A stretch of 64,000 bases of DNA. Origin: Teleogryllus oceanicus. Its lineage: Eukaryota; Arthropoda; Insecta; Orthoptera; Gryllidae. The position numbers and the translations under genes are program-made. Shown here in pieces: positions 22,791 through 32,413 of the stretch (positions are counted from its first letter, which is position 1; the number at the start of each line of letters is the position of its first letter). Under the pieces are notes generated by a model. The model did not search any database. It was not told the DNA's origin and was given only the letters and a program-made list of their open reading frames with translations. The stretch covers positions 155,382 through 219,381 of the forward strand of contig CAXIVR010000182.1 in assembly GCA_964035755.1 (NCBI GenBank). The letters are read 5' to 3'.

Positions 22791-24290
22791 ATGGCGTATC
22801 TTGCGCAGTTTGAGAAAGTAGGAGTGCTATTGCACGTTGCCTTGCCCAGAGAGCTAGAAACAGCAAACTGACGATGACCGCATAGTTAAGTTGCGTAACA
22901 TTATATTAAATAGCAGTCAATACGAGGAAGAATTCGTTAAGGCTTTGTGTCAGACTACGAAAGAACAAGAGCATTCAGGTGAAAAGTTAAAGTTAGAGCG
23001 GAGAAAGACTAGATCGCGAGTTCGAGTTAGAGAAACTCCGGATAGCGGATCAGACGCCGACAGGAGGCGTAAGTTCAGGAACGGGCGAAAACGCAAAAAA
23101 CATGTACGGTTGAGTCACGTTATGGACCGATAAAGGCGATAGCGATGACATCACTACATATAAGCGTGTTCGAGCCAAGCGGAGTTATTTATGAGTACCG
23201 GAGAAAGACTGGGTGCAAATGCCTTAGATTTACTTCCTCATCAAATCAATTCATGGCTTACGTTAGAAGACGGGAAAACAACGACCGAATATGCCGACAT
23301 TAAAGCTAAATTGTTAGAAATGTTTAAATTTGCTTTTAAGAAAGGTTTCGCAGTTATTCGTGAGGCACATGATCCACACGAACACCACGTGGAATGTATG
23401 CCCGCGAATTACATAATTATTATGAGAACCTGGAGTTGCGGGCTTAGCATCTCAACTTTCCGAGGATTACTCAACTTAATCGTGACGGATGAAATGAAAC
23501 GAGTTCCAGCTGAAATGAAGAACATTTTTAGTGATGAGTGGGAAATTTCCCAATTCCGCCGAATTCGCGAAGAATTAGATAATTACGAGAACAATAGGTC
23601 GGATGGAAACGTAGTTTCTCAGAAACCGTTCCAGAGAAGGGACGGAGGGCTGAAGTTCAAGCCAGCGCGGAAAAACCAACGAGTACCGATTGCGAAACCC
23701 TTGCACAATACGTGACGTCAGGGAAGAGTTGTAAAACCCAGCGTTAGGAAATGCTTTAGCTGCAGGTCACCCCGGCATCTCGCGCACGTGACTGCCCGAG
23801 TAAGCGCGGGGCGGAGAAAGGCGAAAAGGTTGGCCACATGGCGGAGGAGACAGCGGTGGAGCTGTTCCAACCATTTACATATCATATGCAATCTGAACGA
23901 AAACCAGCGTTGATTCAGCGTGATTCTGGAAACTGCTTTTTGATGTTGTAAATGATATTTGCAAATTCTGATTTAACAGGGAAAGTGTATGGGTTTTTCA
24001 ACCCTTAGATTCGAAACCTAAGTCTACCAGTAGCACAGATCCGACTGCAAGGGCCTTTCGGGAAGGTAACAACCAGAGCTGCAGTAGTGAATCGCGACTG
24101 TGATTTCGGTTACTATCTGCTTAGCAATCGTACGGCGCAATTACTTGAAATTCGAGGAGGTTTCATTGAGCCGCAGATTGTGAGCGCAGTTGTAACTCGG
24201 TCGAAGGCAGCGGCGACTGGGCTGCCGGGCAGAGACGAGGCGGCAGACGGGTCGAGCGCCGGATTAGAAGAAATAGCGACGTGAAAGGAA
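22791..24290 (+). pseudogene. gag: Gag and protease of the right copy, multiply frameshifted
   Basis: This corresponds to the gag-protease frame of the left copy, starting at ATG 22791 (MAYLAQF). Recognisable pieces appear in different frames: MRNIILNSSQYEEEFVKALC near 22891, then the capsid region LLPHQINSWLTLEDGK near 23230, and YYLLSNRTAQLL near 24110. The zinc knuckle is damaged (the first Cys pair survives near 23752 but the frame shifts). The protease DSG motif near 23922 is followed at once by a frame change. The TGA that interrupts the left gag is kept near 23191. It cannot encode a working protein as written. Confidence 0.85.
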
Positions 24291-24329
24291 GGCAGGTAGC
24301 TGACTCACCGGTGACAGGAACGGAGGCAG

Positions 24330-25580
24330 ATGTTATGGAGGCGACGAGGAAGTCGACGACGCCGACAATCAAATTCTATGCAGATAGAGGCCCTGGTAGA
24401 ATTAATTCAGATCTCGACAGAGGTGTTAACGAACAAAGTAGGACAGTACATCGCGGAAATCTATAAAAAAATGCGAATGAAGTTCCGAAGTTGGGAAAAT
24501 AATCGTACTTCCTACGTAATCGATTATTGCTGCGCCTCATTTAGTAAAAAGACGAACAGGTAGAGGATGAGATTGACAGATATGCCGTTCATCTCGAAGC
24601 GAGGCGACTTCAATCTCCAGGAAATGCTCGAAAGTACATAAATCCGCCACAGGTTTTCAGAGACACTCGAGCAATTAATCATGAAGTATCATGATATCTT
24701 CTCCGAAAAAACCAGGACTGACCGATGCGCTTACAATGGACGCCGAGCTCACAGATGAGTCAAAAGCCCGTGCGTAGTGCACCTTATCGGCTTTCTCTGA
24801 ACAATCTGCTATTTTACAGGATGAAATTGAGGCTACGCGACGGCATTATTGAAGTAGGTGATAGTGAGTATACGTCACCTATATTAGTCGAAGCACCGGG
24901 TAGGAAGCCTCGCCCCGTGTATCGATTATAGGCAGTTAAACAAATTAATGAAGACAGAATATTTTCATTACCGAACATGCGACGAATTGAGACAGTGGCG
25001 GCAGCCAAAATCACCACTCTAGATTTGAAATGCTATTGGCAAATCAGTTTAACGCCAAGAGCTCAAAGGTTGGCTACATTTGTAACCAACTTTGGTACAT
25101 ACCAACCCCACTGTGATTGCCCTTTGGCCTTAAGAACGCGCCATACCAATGCAGTAGGAATGATGGCTGCTCCTGTTAGCGCGAATACGGTACCGTATAT
25201 AGACGACACAATATATTCAGTAACTCGTAGCAAGAGCATCTACAACACATGCAAAACGTGTTTCTCGATTTAAAAGGCAAAAACTGCATGTAAATTCTAG
25301 TATCTTGTGTTCAGTAGGGAATCGGTTAAATACTTAGGTTGTGAAGTAAGGCTTGAAATGCGCCCTGCTTAGAAGATGAAGTGCATACGAATTAAGGAGT
25401 TTCAAGACCGCACATGAAAAACAGTCAGATGTTTTCTCGGAATGACGGTACTGCAAGTCATTTCAGATTCCGAAATGTATCAGCTCCGTTATCAGATTGT
25501 TACGGGGAAGGAACAGAGGACAGTAAATTGAAATCCTGAATGTGATGCATTTAATAAGTTGCGTGAAATGCGTTGCGTGT
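24330..25580 (+). pseudogene. pol: Linker and reverse transcriptase of the right copy, multiply frameshifted
   Basis: The pieces are in order: the linker near 24330-24480, the RT finger region with RLRDGIIEVGDSEYTSP near 24831, the catalytic strand TTLDLKCYWQISL near 25014 (one residue shorter than in the left copy), and YIDD near 25197. The TGA before the PFG motif, and the later TGA near 25529, match those of the left copy. The fragment ends at the same truncation point, 25580, against satellite. Confidence 0.85.
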
Positions 25581-26303
25581 TGTAATCGTCATACAATTTC
25601 CTCTTATGACAAAATTTTTAGAAGTTTTAACATTTCAAACATTCCAAAACTTTAAACTGCTGTATCTCTTAAACTATTAGCCCTACGACGCTTAAATTTG
25701 CATGGAAAGATAACATAAATCTGCTCTATATTCGAATTTTCAAATCTTTTTTTCAATTACTGTGATATTATAAAATTGCACAGGGCTTAGATGGAAAAAT
25801 AATGCATACTATTGAAATCGTCATACAATTTCCAGTTAGGAAGAAGGTTTTCAGACATTTTTAACATTTCTAACATTCCGAAATCTTTAAACGGCTGTAT
25901 CTCCTAAACTATTAGCCCTACGACGCTGAAATTTGCATGGAAAAATAATAATAATCTGTCTATTATCAGAGATTTCAAACTTATTTTTAGAGTTTTTCTG
26001 AGTATGTAAAATTCAAAGCCTTAGATGGAAAAATAATCAGTAATTTTATGTTATACTATAAAAAAACCGTAATCGTATTCAATTTCCAGTTAGGACGAAT
26101 GTTATCAGACGCTTATAGCATTTTTAACATTGTGAAATCTTTAAACGGCTGTATCTCCTAAAATATAAGCCCTACGACGCTGAAATTTGCATGGAAAAAT
26201 AACAATAATCTCCTCTTCATTCGAACTTTCAAACCTATTTTTTAAATTTTTTAATGATTTTATAAAATTTATAGCCTTCGATGGAAAAATTATGAATACC
26301 ATT
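25581..26303 (-). repeat. Satellite family A, outer right arm then A2
   Basis: In reverse orientation, 25581 to about 26045 mirrors 13790-14259, including the A4-to-A3 change ('cttatttttagagtttttctga' corresponds to the A3 unit near 13830). Near 26045-26060 the mirror breaks and A2 monomers begin ('gttatcagacgcttatagc'). The block ends at 'ccattgtaat', where the solo LTR is inserted. Confidence 0.88.
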
Positions 26304-26308
26304 GTAAT
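26304..26308. repeat. Target-site duplication GTAAT, left
   Basis: GTAAT is part of the satellite phrase 'ccattgtaatcgtcatt' and is repeated at 28831-28835 on the other side of the insertion. The uninterrupted satellite has it once. Confidence 0.85.
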
Positions 26309-26978
26309 TGTTAAATTTGGAAATTTAAGTGCCTACAGTTTACTGTGTTTTGTGATGTAACCCTCCAGTAAAGCCATCAATCATCTTAGAAGACCATCTG
26401 AGAAAAACACATCCATTATTTATAAGGTTTATTCATGTAATTAGGTTTAACATGGTACCATATGAATAACTTTTAACCTAATTTCTCTTAAAAGGTAATA
26501 CTTTACAGTTAAACTGTGATCTCATGGCCATGAGAAGGTTTTGAAAACCTGAGATTTTGTTAGTAAGAGCTAAGTTTTTGCCTCAGTGTGATCTGAGAAA
26601 AATTTATGTTTATGCAACAATTTTTCTCATTTCAAAACAGGTTTTGTTTATTAAAAAGAGAACCACGTGTCCTACCGGATTCTTCTATCAAATCGGCATC
26701 TACTTCAAATTTAGGACTTTTGGACACCTCATTCACCTCTGTAGCTTCAGATTTGATGTTTTTGGCCAATTTGAAAATTTTCAATCTGTATTCTGAGCAG
26801 CAGCTACGTGCCTGCGGACTCTCACGGGTTCGCTAGCATCGACAGGTGTCAAGAGGGTCACATACCCTGCAGGCGTTACCCTTACGTATTCTTTGGCAAA
26901 GAGGTTCCAAATTATCGATCCATGCTCCCCGCCGCTGTAACCCCCCCCCTTCATGGCTGTTTCCCCTTCACCAACCCC

Positions 26979-26987
26979 TATATAAAG
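26979..26987 (+). promoter_or_regulatory. TATA box of the solo LTR
   Basis: TATATAAAG lies about 670 bases into the LTR and is followed within some 30 bases by CT-rich initiator-like sequence ('ggctcgctctcttg'). Confidence 0.6.
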
Positions 26988-27009
26988 CGTGCGCTTCTCG
27001 CGCACCAGG

Positions 27010-27252
27010 CTCGCTCTCTTGTTCTTTCTCTTTTGTACAAAGCTCTCTCTCTCATTTTGCTTTTCGTGATGTAGTTTTGACTTTTCTTTCATAGAGCCCG
27101 GCTCCTCAGAGTCGTTATGATAAATTGTACAAAGCTCTCTCTTGTTCTTTCTCTTTTATTAAGCGCTCTCTCTCATTTTTGCTTGTCGGCTGCATCCAGT
27201 GATGCAGTTTTGTTGATTCCTTTTCACAGAGCCCGGCTCCTTCAAGTCGTTA
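27010..27252 (+). repeat. Imperfect tandem duplication downstream of the LTR promoter
   Basis: Two units (27010-27118 and 27131-27252) each run from 'gctctcttgttctttctctttt' style CT-rich sequence through 'ctctctctcatttttgctt' to 'agagcccggctcc' and 'gtcgttat'. They would be transcribed as part of R or the 5' untranslated region. Confidence 0.75.
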
Positions 27253-28515
27253 TACGCATTAATTTGTAAATAGTATGTGTTGTAAATAGTAGTTTTAATT
27301 TTTCCTTGCCGAAATATGTTAGTTTAATTCAATAGATCAGTTTATGAAGACTAAAATAATATTGTTTCTCATTACGTCAGTAAAGCCTGAGCCATGGTTG
27401 TTTTTTATTGTTGGTTCCCTTTGAACCAAACAATATATTAATGAAATTGAGTGCATAAATGTATTTAATGTGTTGATTTGGACTTGGAAAATGGAACTCT
27501 TACTTTGAAATATTAATGATTTACTAATGTTTATGTTGTTTGCAGCTCGTTTACTACAAATGTTATGTTTATGTATGTCGCTGACCTCTGATTGGTGAGG
27601 AGGTGCAGCTAATATTACTCGCATTACTTATGAATGTTGTTAATGTTGCAGTTCCTGCCATAAGTAAGACGGCACTTGGCGCTTTTGGCAATTTATGGAA
27701 AGGTGCTCCCGCTGGTGTAAGTCGGCGCTCGGCCGCATTGGGCCCTCGGAGACTACGTAAAGGCGTTTACTTGGCCCGTGCGGTAGCTCGAACCGCGGCC
27801 CTTGTTGCAACGTCACGGCCCCGCAGCCGGCAGAGAAGTCGGCTGGGCTACAGCTGTCACCGGCACGCAGCGGTGGGGTCACGTGCTGACCTTGTATGCG
27901 GCACGCTGATCGGCGCTCGTGTCTAGGAACAGTTTGTTCAGCGAGCAGCGGGCGGGCGCTCATGTACCGCTCACTCTCGCTTACGCGTAAACGCTGCATT
28001 CCTATGTTGTATGGTTACGAAAGGTATATAAGAAATCCATTTCCAAGAATTTTGGTATGTGCACTCCAATGAAAGTTTGTTCCATGGCTCATATGTAGTT
28101 CTGTTTATCACGAATGCTATGTAAGAAAAGAAGGCCTAAATGCGGCTTCTTTGTAAATTTGTTTATATACGTTTCTATCTACCTCGTCCCAAATTGGGCA
28201 TTCAAAAGGGAGATTATAAGACAGTTTTCTGTGTGTATTGCGCGATGTTGTTGATGCGCTACTAAGTTAGTGTTCACCTTTTTGTTATAAGGTTTATGTT
28301 TGAATTTTCAGCTTCCTCGCCTAAGTAGGTTTTCAAGAGGTCGACTGAAATCATTAATTCTGTATGTCAGGGGCATTTTAACGCGCCTTTGTTCATGTGA
28401 GACGGCCTCGACCGTCCTTCATTCTTGTTTATAAATTGTAATTCTGCTTTGTTTTTTCCCGCAGCTGCTTTGCAACCTGCATCAGAAAACCAACATATGT
28501 AAAAATTTTTTATGC

Positions 28516-28521
28516 AATAAA
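28516..28521 (+). terminator. Polyadenylation signal AATAAA in the solo LTR
   Basis: AATAAA is followed by 'tgtattgtgttgaaa', GT-rich as expected downstream of a cleavage site, about 310 bases before the end of the LTR. Confidence 0.5.
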
Positions 28522-28830
28522 TGTATTGTGTTGAAAGTTATTTGATTGTCATATCTCCTGATTTGAGATCCTATAAATTGTGATACCTTTTCATTAAAAA
28601 CCTGGGCGTCCATTTGAAAAGTTCAAGTGTGACGACAATCTTTGAATTTCGATAGCTTAGAAGCTTTTGTGTTAGCTTTGCATAATTATCTCCTTAGGCA
28701 AACGCATGGTCAGTTCGCTATATATTACATAGCGAAAATTAATATTATTAAGTGCTGTTTTTCAACAGCTGGCGACCGTACAAAGTAAAATGTTAGTAAT
28801 TATGAGGTCAGCCAAGATTGAGACTTAACA

Positions 28831-28835
28831 GTAAT
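28831..28835. repeat. Target-site duplication GTAAT, right
   Basis: Second copy of the GTAAT target, followed by 'cgtcattcaatttcc', exactly the satellite continuation interrupted at 26308. Confidence 0.85.
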
Positions 28836-31716
28836 CGTCATTCAATTTCCAGTTAGGACGAATGTTATCAGACGTTTATAGCATTTTTCACATTGCGAAA
28901 TCTTTAAACGGCTGTATCTCCTAAAATATTCGCTATACGACGCTGAAATTTAAATCGAAAAATAACAATAATCTCCTCTTTATTCGAACTTTCAAACCTA
29001 TTTTTTTAGATTTTTTCATGATTTTAGAAAATTTATAGCCTTTGATGGAAAAGTTATGAATACCATTGTAATCGTCATTCAATTTCCAGTTAGGACGAAT
29101 GTTATCAGACGGTTTAGCATTTTTAACATTGTAAATCTTTAAACGGCTGTATCTCCTAAAATATAAGCCCTACGACGCTGAAATTTGCATGGAAATATAA
29201 CAATAATCTCCTCTTCATTTGAACTTTCAAACCTATTTTTTTAGATTTTTTATGATTTTAGAAAATGTATAGCCTTCGATGGAAAAATTATGAATACCAT
29301 TGTAATCGTCATTCAATTTCCAGTTAGGACGAATGTTATCAGACTTTATAGCATTTTTAACATTGTGAAATCTTTAAACGGCTTTTCTCCTAAAGTATTC
29401 GCCCTACGACGCTGAAATTTGCATGGAAAATTAACAATAATCTCCCCTTCATTCAACTTTCAAACCTATTTTTTTAGTTTTTATGATTTTAGAAAATTGT
29501 AGCCCTTTGAGGAAAATTTTGAATACCATTGTAATCGTCATTCAATTTCCAGTTAGGACGAAAGTTATTGAGCTTATAGCATTTTTAACATTGTGAAATC
29601 TTTAAACGTCTGTTTCTCCTAAAATATAAAGGGACTACGACGCTCAAATTTGCATGGACAAATAACAATAATCTCCTCTTCATTCGAACTTTCAAACCTA
29701 TTTTGATTTTTCATGATTTTAGAAAAATTTTTAGCCTTCGATGGAAAAATTATGAATAACATTGTAATCGTCATTCAATTTCCAGTTAGAACGAATGTTA
29801 TTTGACGCTTATAGCATTTTTAACATTGTGAAATCTTTAAACTCTGTATCTCTAAAATATAAGCCTACGACGCTCAAATTTGCTGGAAAAATAACAATAA
29901 TCTCCCCTTCATTTGAACTTTCAGAACATTTTTAGATTTTTCATGATTTTAGAAAATTTATAGCCTTTGATGAAAAGATATGAATCCCATTGTAATCGTA
30001 TTCAATTTATTAGGACGAGTGTTATCGAAAGTTTATAGCATTTTTCACATTGGAAATCTTTAAACCAGTATCTCCTAAAGTATTCGCCCTACGACGCTAA
30101 ATTTGCATGGGAAAAAAAAAATAATTTCCTCTTCATTCGAACTTTCAAACCTATTTTTTAGATTTTAAATGATTTTAGAAAATATAACCTTCGATGGAAA
30201 AATTATGAATACCATTGTAATCGTCATTCAATTTCCCGTTAGGACGAATTTATCAGACGCTTATAGCATTTTTAACATTGTGAAATCTTTAACGGCTGTA
30301 TCTCTTAAATATTTAACCCTACGACCTTTTAAATTTGCATGGAAAATTAACAATAATCTCCTCTTCATTCAATTTTCAAACCTATTTTTAGATTTTTTAT
30401 GATTTTGAAAATTTATAGCTTGATGGAAAAAATTAAGATACCATTGTAATCGTCATTCAATTTCCCGTTAGGACGAATGTTATCAGACGCTCATAGCATT
30501 TTTAACATTGTGAAATCTTAAACGGCTGTATCTCCTAAAATATAAACCCTACGACGCTGAAATTTGCATGAAAAATAACAATAATCTCCCCTTCATTCGA
30601 ACTTTCAAACTATTTTTTTAGATTTTTTCATGATTTTAGAAAAATTTTTAGCCTTTGATGGAAAAAAATTTTGAAAACTTTAATCTCTTAATTTCCCCCT
30701 TGGACAGATATTTATCAGACCTTTTTGCATTTTTACATTGTGATATCTTTAAACGGGTGTATCTCCAAAATATTAGCCTCGACCTTTAAAAAATTATGGA
30801 AAATTAACAAAAAACTCCTCTTCATTTTTAACTTTCAAACCCATTTTTTTATGATTTTAGAAAAATTTTTGTTGATGGAAAAATTATAATACCATTGTAA
30901 TCTATTTTAATTTCCAGTTAGGACGAATTTATCAGACGGGTTTTGGGATTTTTAACATTTGGAATTTTTAAAGCTGTATCTCCTTAAAATATGCCCTACA
31001 CTGAAATTTGCGAAAAATTAACAATAATCTCCTCTTCATTCCCAAAATTTCAAACCCATTTTTTTTGTTTTCATGATTTTGAAAATTTATAGCCTTCAGG
31101 AAAAATTAGAATACCATTGTAATCGTCATTCAATTTGCATTAGGACAAATGTTTCAGACCATAGCATTTTTTAAAAGTGTGAAAACTTTAAACGTTTCTC
31201 TAAAAATTCGCCCACGACGCTCAAATTTTCATTGAAAAATAAAATAATCTCCTCTTCATTCAATTTAAACCTATTTTTAGTTTTTCATGATTTTTTGTTT
31301 TTAGCCTTCGATGGAAAAATTATAACCCTCAATCGTCTTCAATTTCAGTTAGGACGAATGTTATCAGACCTTATGATTTTAAACATTGTGAAATTTTTTT
31401 AAAAGGCTGTATCTTCTAAAATAAACCTTACGACGCTGAAATTTGCATGGAAAAATAACAAAATTTCCCCTTCATTTGAACTTTCAAACCTAATTTTAGA
31501 TTTTTCATGATTTTAGAAAAATATAGCCTTCGATGGAAAAAATTTTAAAAATTTAAACGTAATTCAAGGTTAGGACGAAATTTTTCAGACCATGCATTTT
31601 AACTTTTGGGAAAACTTTAAACGGGTGTATCTCCCAAAGTACCTTCGACAGAAATTTGCATGGAAAAAAAACAATAATTTCCCCTTCTTCGAACTTTCAA
31701 ACCTATTTTTTTTTTA
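28836..31716 (-). repeat. Satellite family A, subfamily A2, - orientation, decaying toward a gap
   Basis: About 12 monomers are in reverse orientation ('cagttaggacgaatgttatcagacg', 'ccctacgacgctgaaatttg'). Quality falls steadily to the right. From about 30660 units contain runs such as 'tttccccctt', and many bases are missing, up to the N gap. This looks like a low-coverage contig end. Confidence 0.9.
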
Positions 31717-31816
31717 NNNNNNNNNNNNNNNNNNNNNNNNNNNNNNNNNNNNNNNNNNNNNNNNNNNNNNNNNNNNNNNNNNNNNNNNNNNNNNNNNNNN
31801 NNNNNNNNNNNNNNNN
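31717..31816. other. Assembly gap of exactly 100 N
   Basis: A block of 100 N separates - oriented satellite from + oriented satellite. The true distance is unknown, and the orientation change cannot be trusted. Confidence 0.99.
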
Positions 31817-32413
31817 AAAGATACAGCCGTTTAAAGATTTCACAATGTTAAAAATGCTATAAGCGTCTGATAACATTCGTCCTAACTGGAAATTGAATGA
31901 CGATTACAATGTTATTCATAATTTTTCCATCGAAGGCTATAAATTTTCTAAAATCATGAAAAAATCTAAAAAAATAGGTTTGAAAGTTCAAATGAAGAGG
32001 AGATTATTGTTATTTTTCCACGCAAAATTTCAGCGTCGTAGGGCTTCAATCTTAGGAGATACAGCCGCTTAAAGATTTCACAATGTTAAAAATGCAATAA
32101 GCGCCTGACAACATTCGTCCTAAGTGGAAATTAAATGACGATTACAATGTTATTCATAATTTTTCCATCGAAGGCTATAAACTTTCTAAAATAATGAAAA
32201 AATCTAAAAAAATAGGTTTGAAAATTTGAATGAAGACGAGGTTATTGTTATTTTTCCATGAAATTTCAGCGTCGTAGGGCTTATATTTTAGGAGATACAG
32301 CCGTTTAAAGATTTCACAATGTTAAAAATGCTATAAGCGTCTGATAACATTCGTCCTAACTGGAAATTGAATGACGATTACAATGGTATTCATAATTTTT
32401 CCATCGAAGGCTA
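31817..32413 (+). repeat. Satellite family A, subfamily A2, + orientation
   Basis: Two and a half clean monomers follow the gap and end inside 'ccatcgaaggcta', where family B begins without spacer. Confidence 0.92.

Larger units (their letters stand above)
21769..25580 (+). mobile_element. Inverted copy of the same LTR retrotransposon, right copy
   Basis: This is the reverse complement of 14260-18254, about 180 bases shorter through scattered small deletions. It has the same LTR start, the same leader and gag start, the same three in-frame TGA stops, and the same truncation point. It meets satellite at the identical monomer positions on both sides ('aatctgt' with 'tgtagcgtc' at the left end and 'gcgttgcgtg' with 'ttgtaatcgtc' at the right end). 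It is therefore not an independent insertion but a duplicated or re-read copy. Reading frames are shattered by indels. Confidence 0.9.
26309..28830 (+). mobile_element. Solo LTR, 2522 bp, inserted in satellite A
   Basis: The segment starts TGTTAAATTT and ends ACTTAACA, giving TG...CA ends with the 6-bp terminal inverted repeat TGTTAA/TTAACA, and it is flanked by 5-bp GTAAT duplications. Removing it restores an unbroken satellite monomer. It contains a TATA box near 26979, a duplicated CT-rich tract after it, and AATAAA at 28516, which together define a + orientation promoter-to-polyadenylation layout. No internal protein domains and no second LTR are present, so a solo LTR left by LTR-LTR recombination is the simplest reading. 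The family is not identified and is clearly different from the retrotransposon at 14260. The GC-rich open frames around 27600-28000 have no recognisable domain. Confidence 0.85.

Noticed and set aside
21769..25580. Second independent insertion of the same retrotransposon family
   Set aside because: It shares both flanking junctions, the truncation point and all three stops with the copy at 14260-18254, so it is the same insertion duplicated or re-read.
26557..27999. Possible host gene in the 26.3-28.8 kb interval (open frames of 80-119 codons)
   Set aside because: The interval is exactly bounded by LTR ends and target duplications, and the frames have no recognisable domain.
31592..31862. 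Open frames spanning the N gap at 31717-31816, and the similar set at 61341-61657
   Set aside because: They cross unknown bases and satellite sequence and are meaningless as genes.
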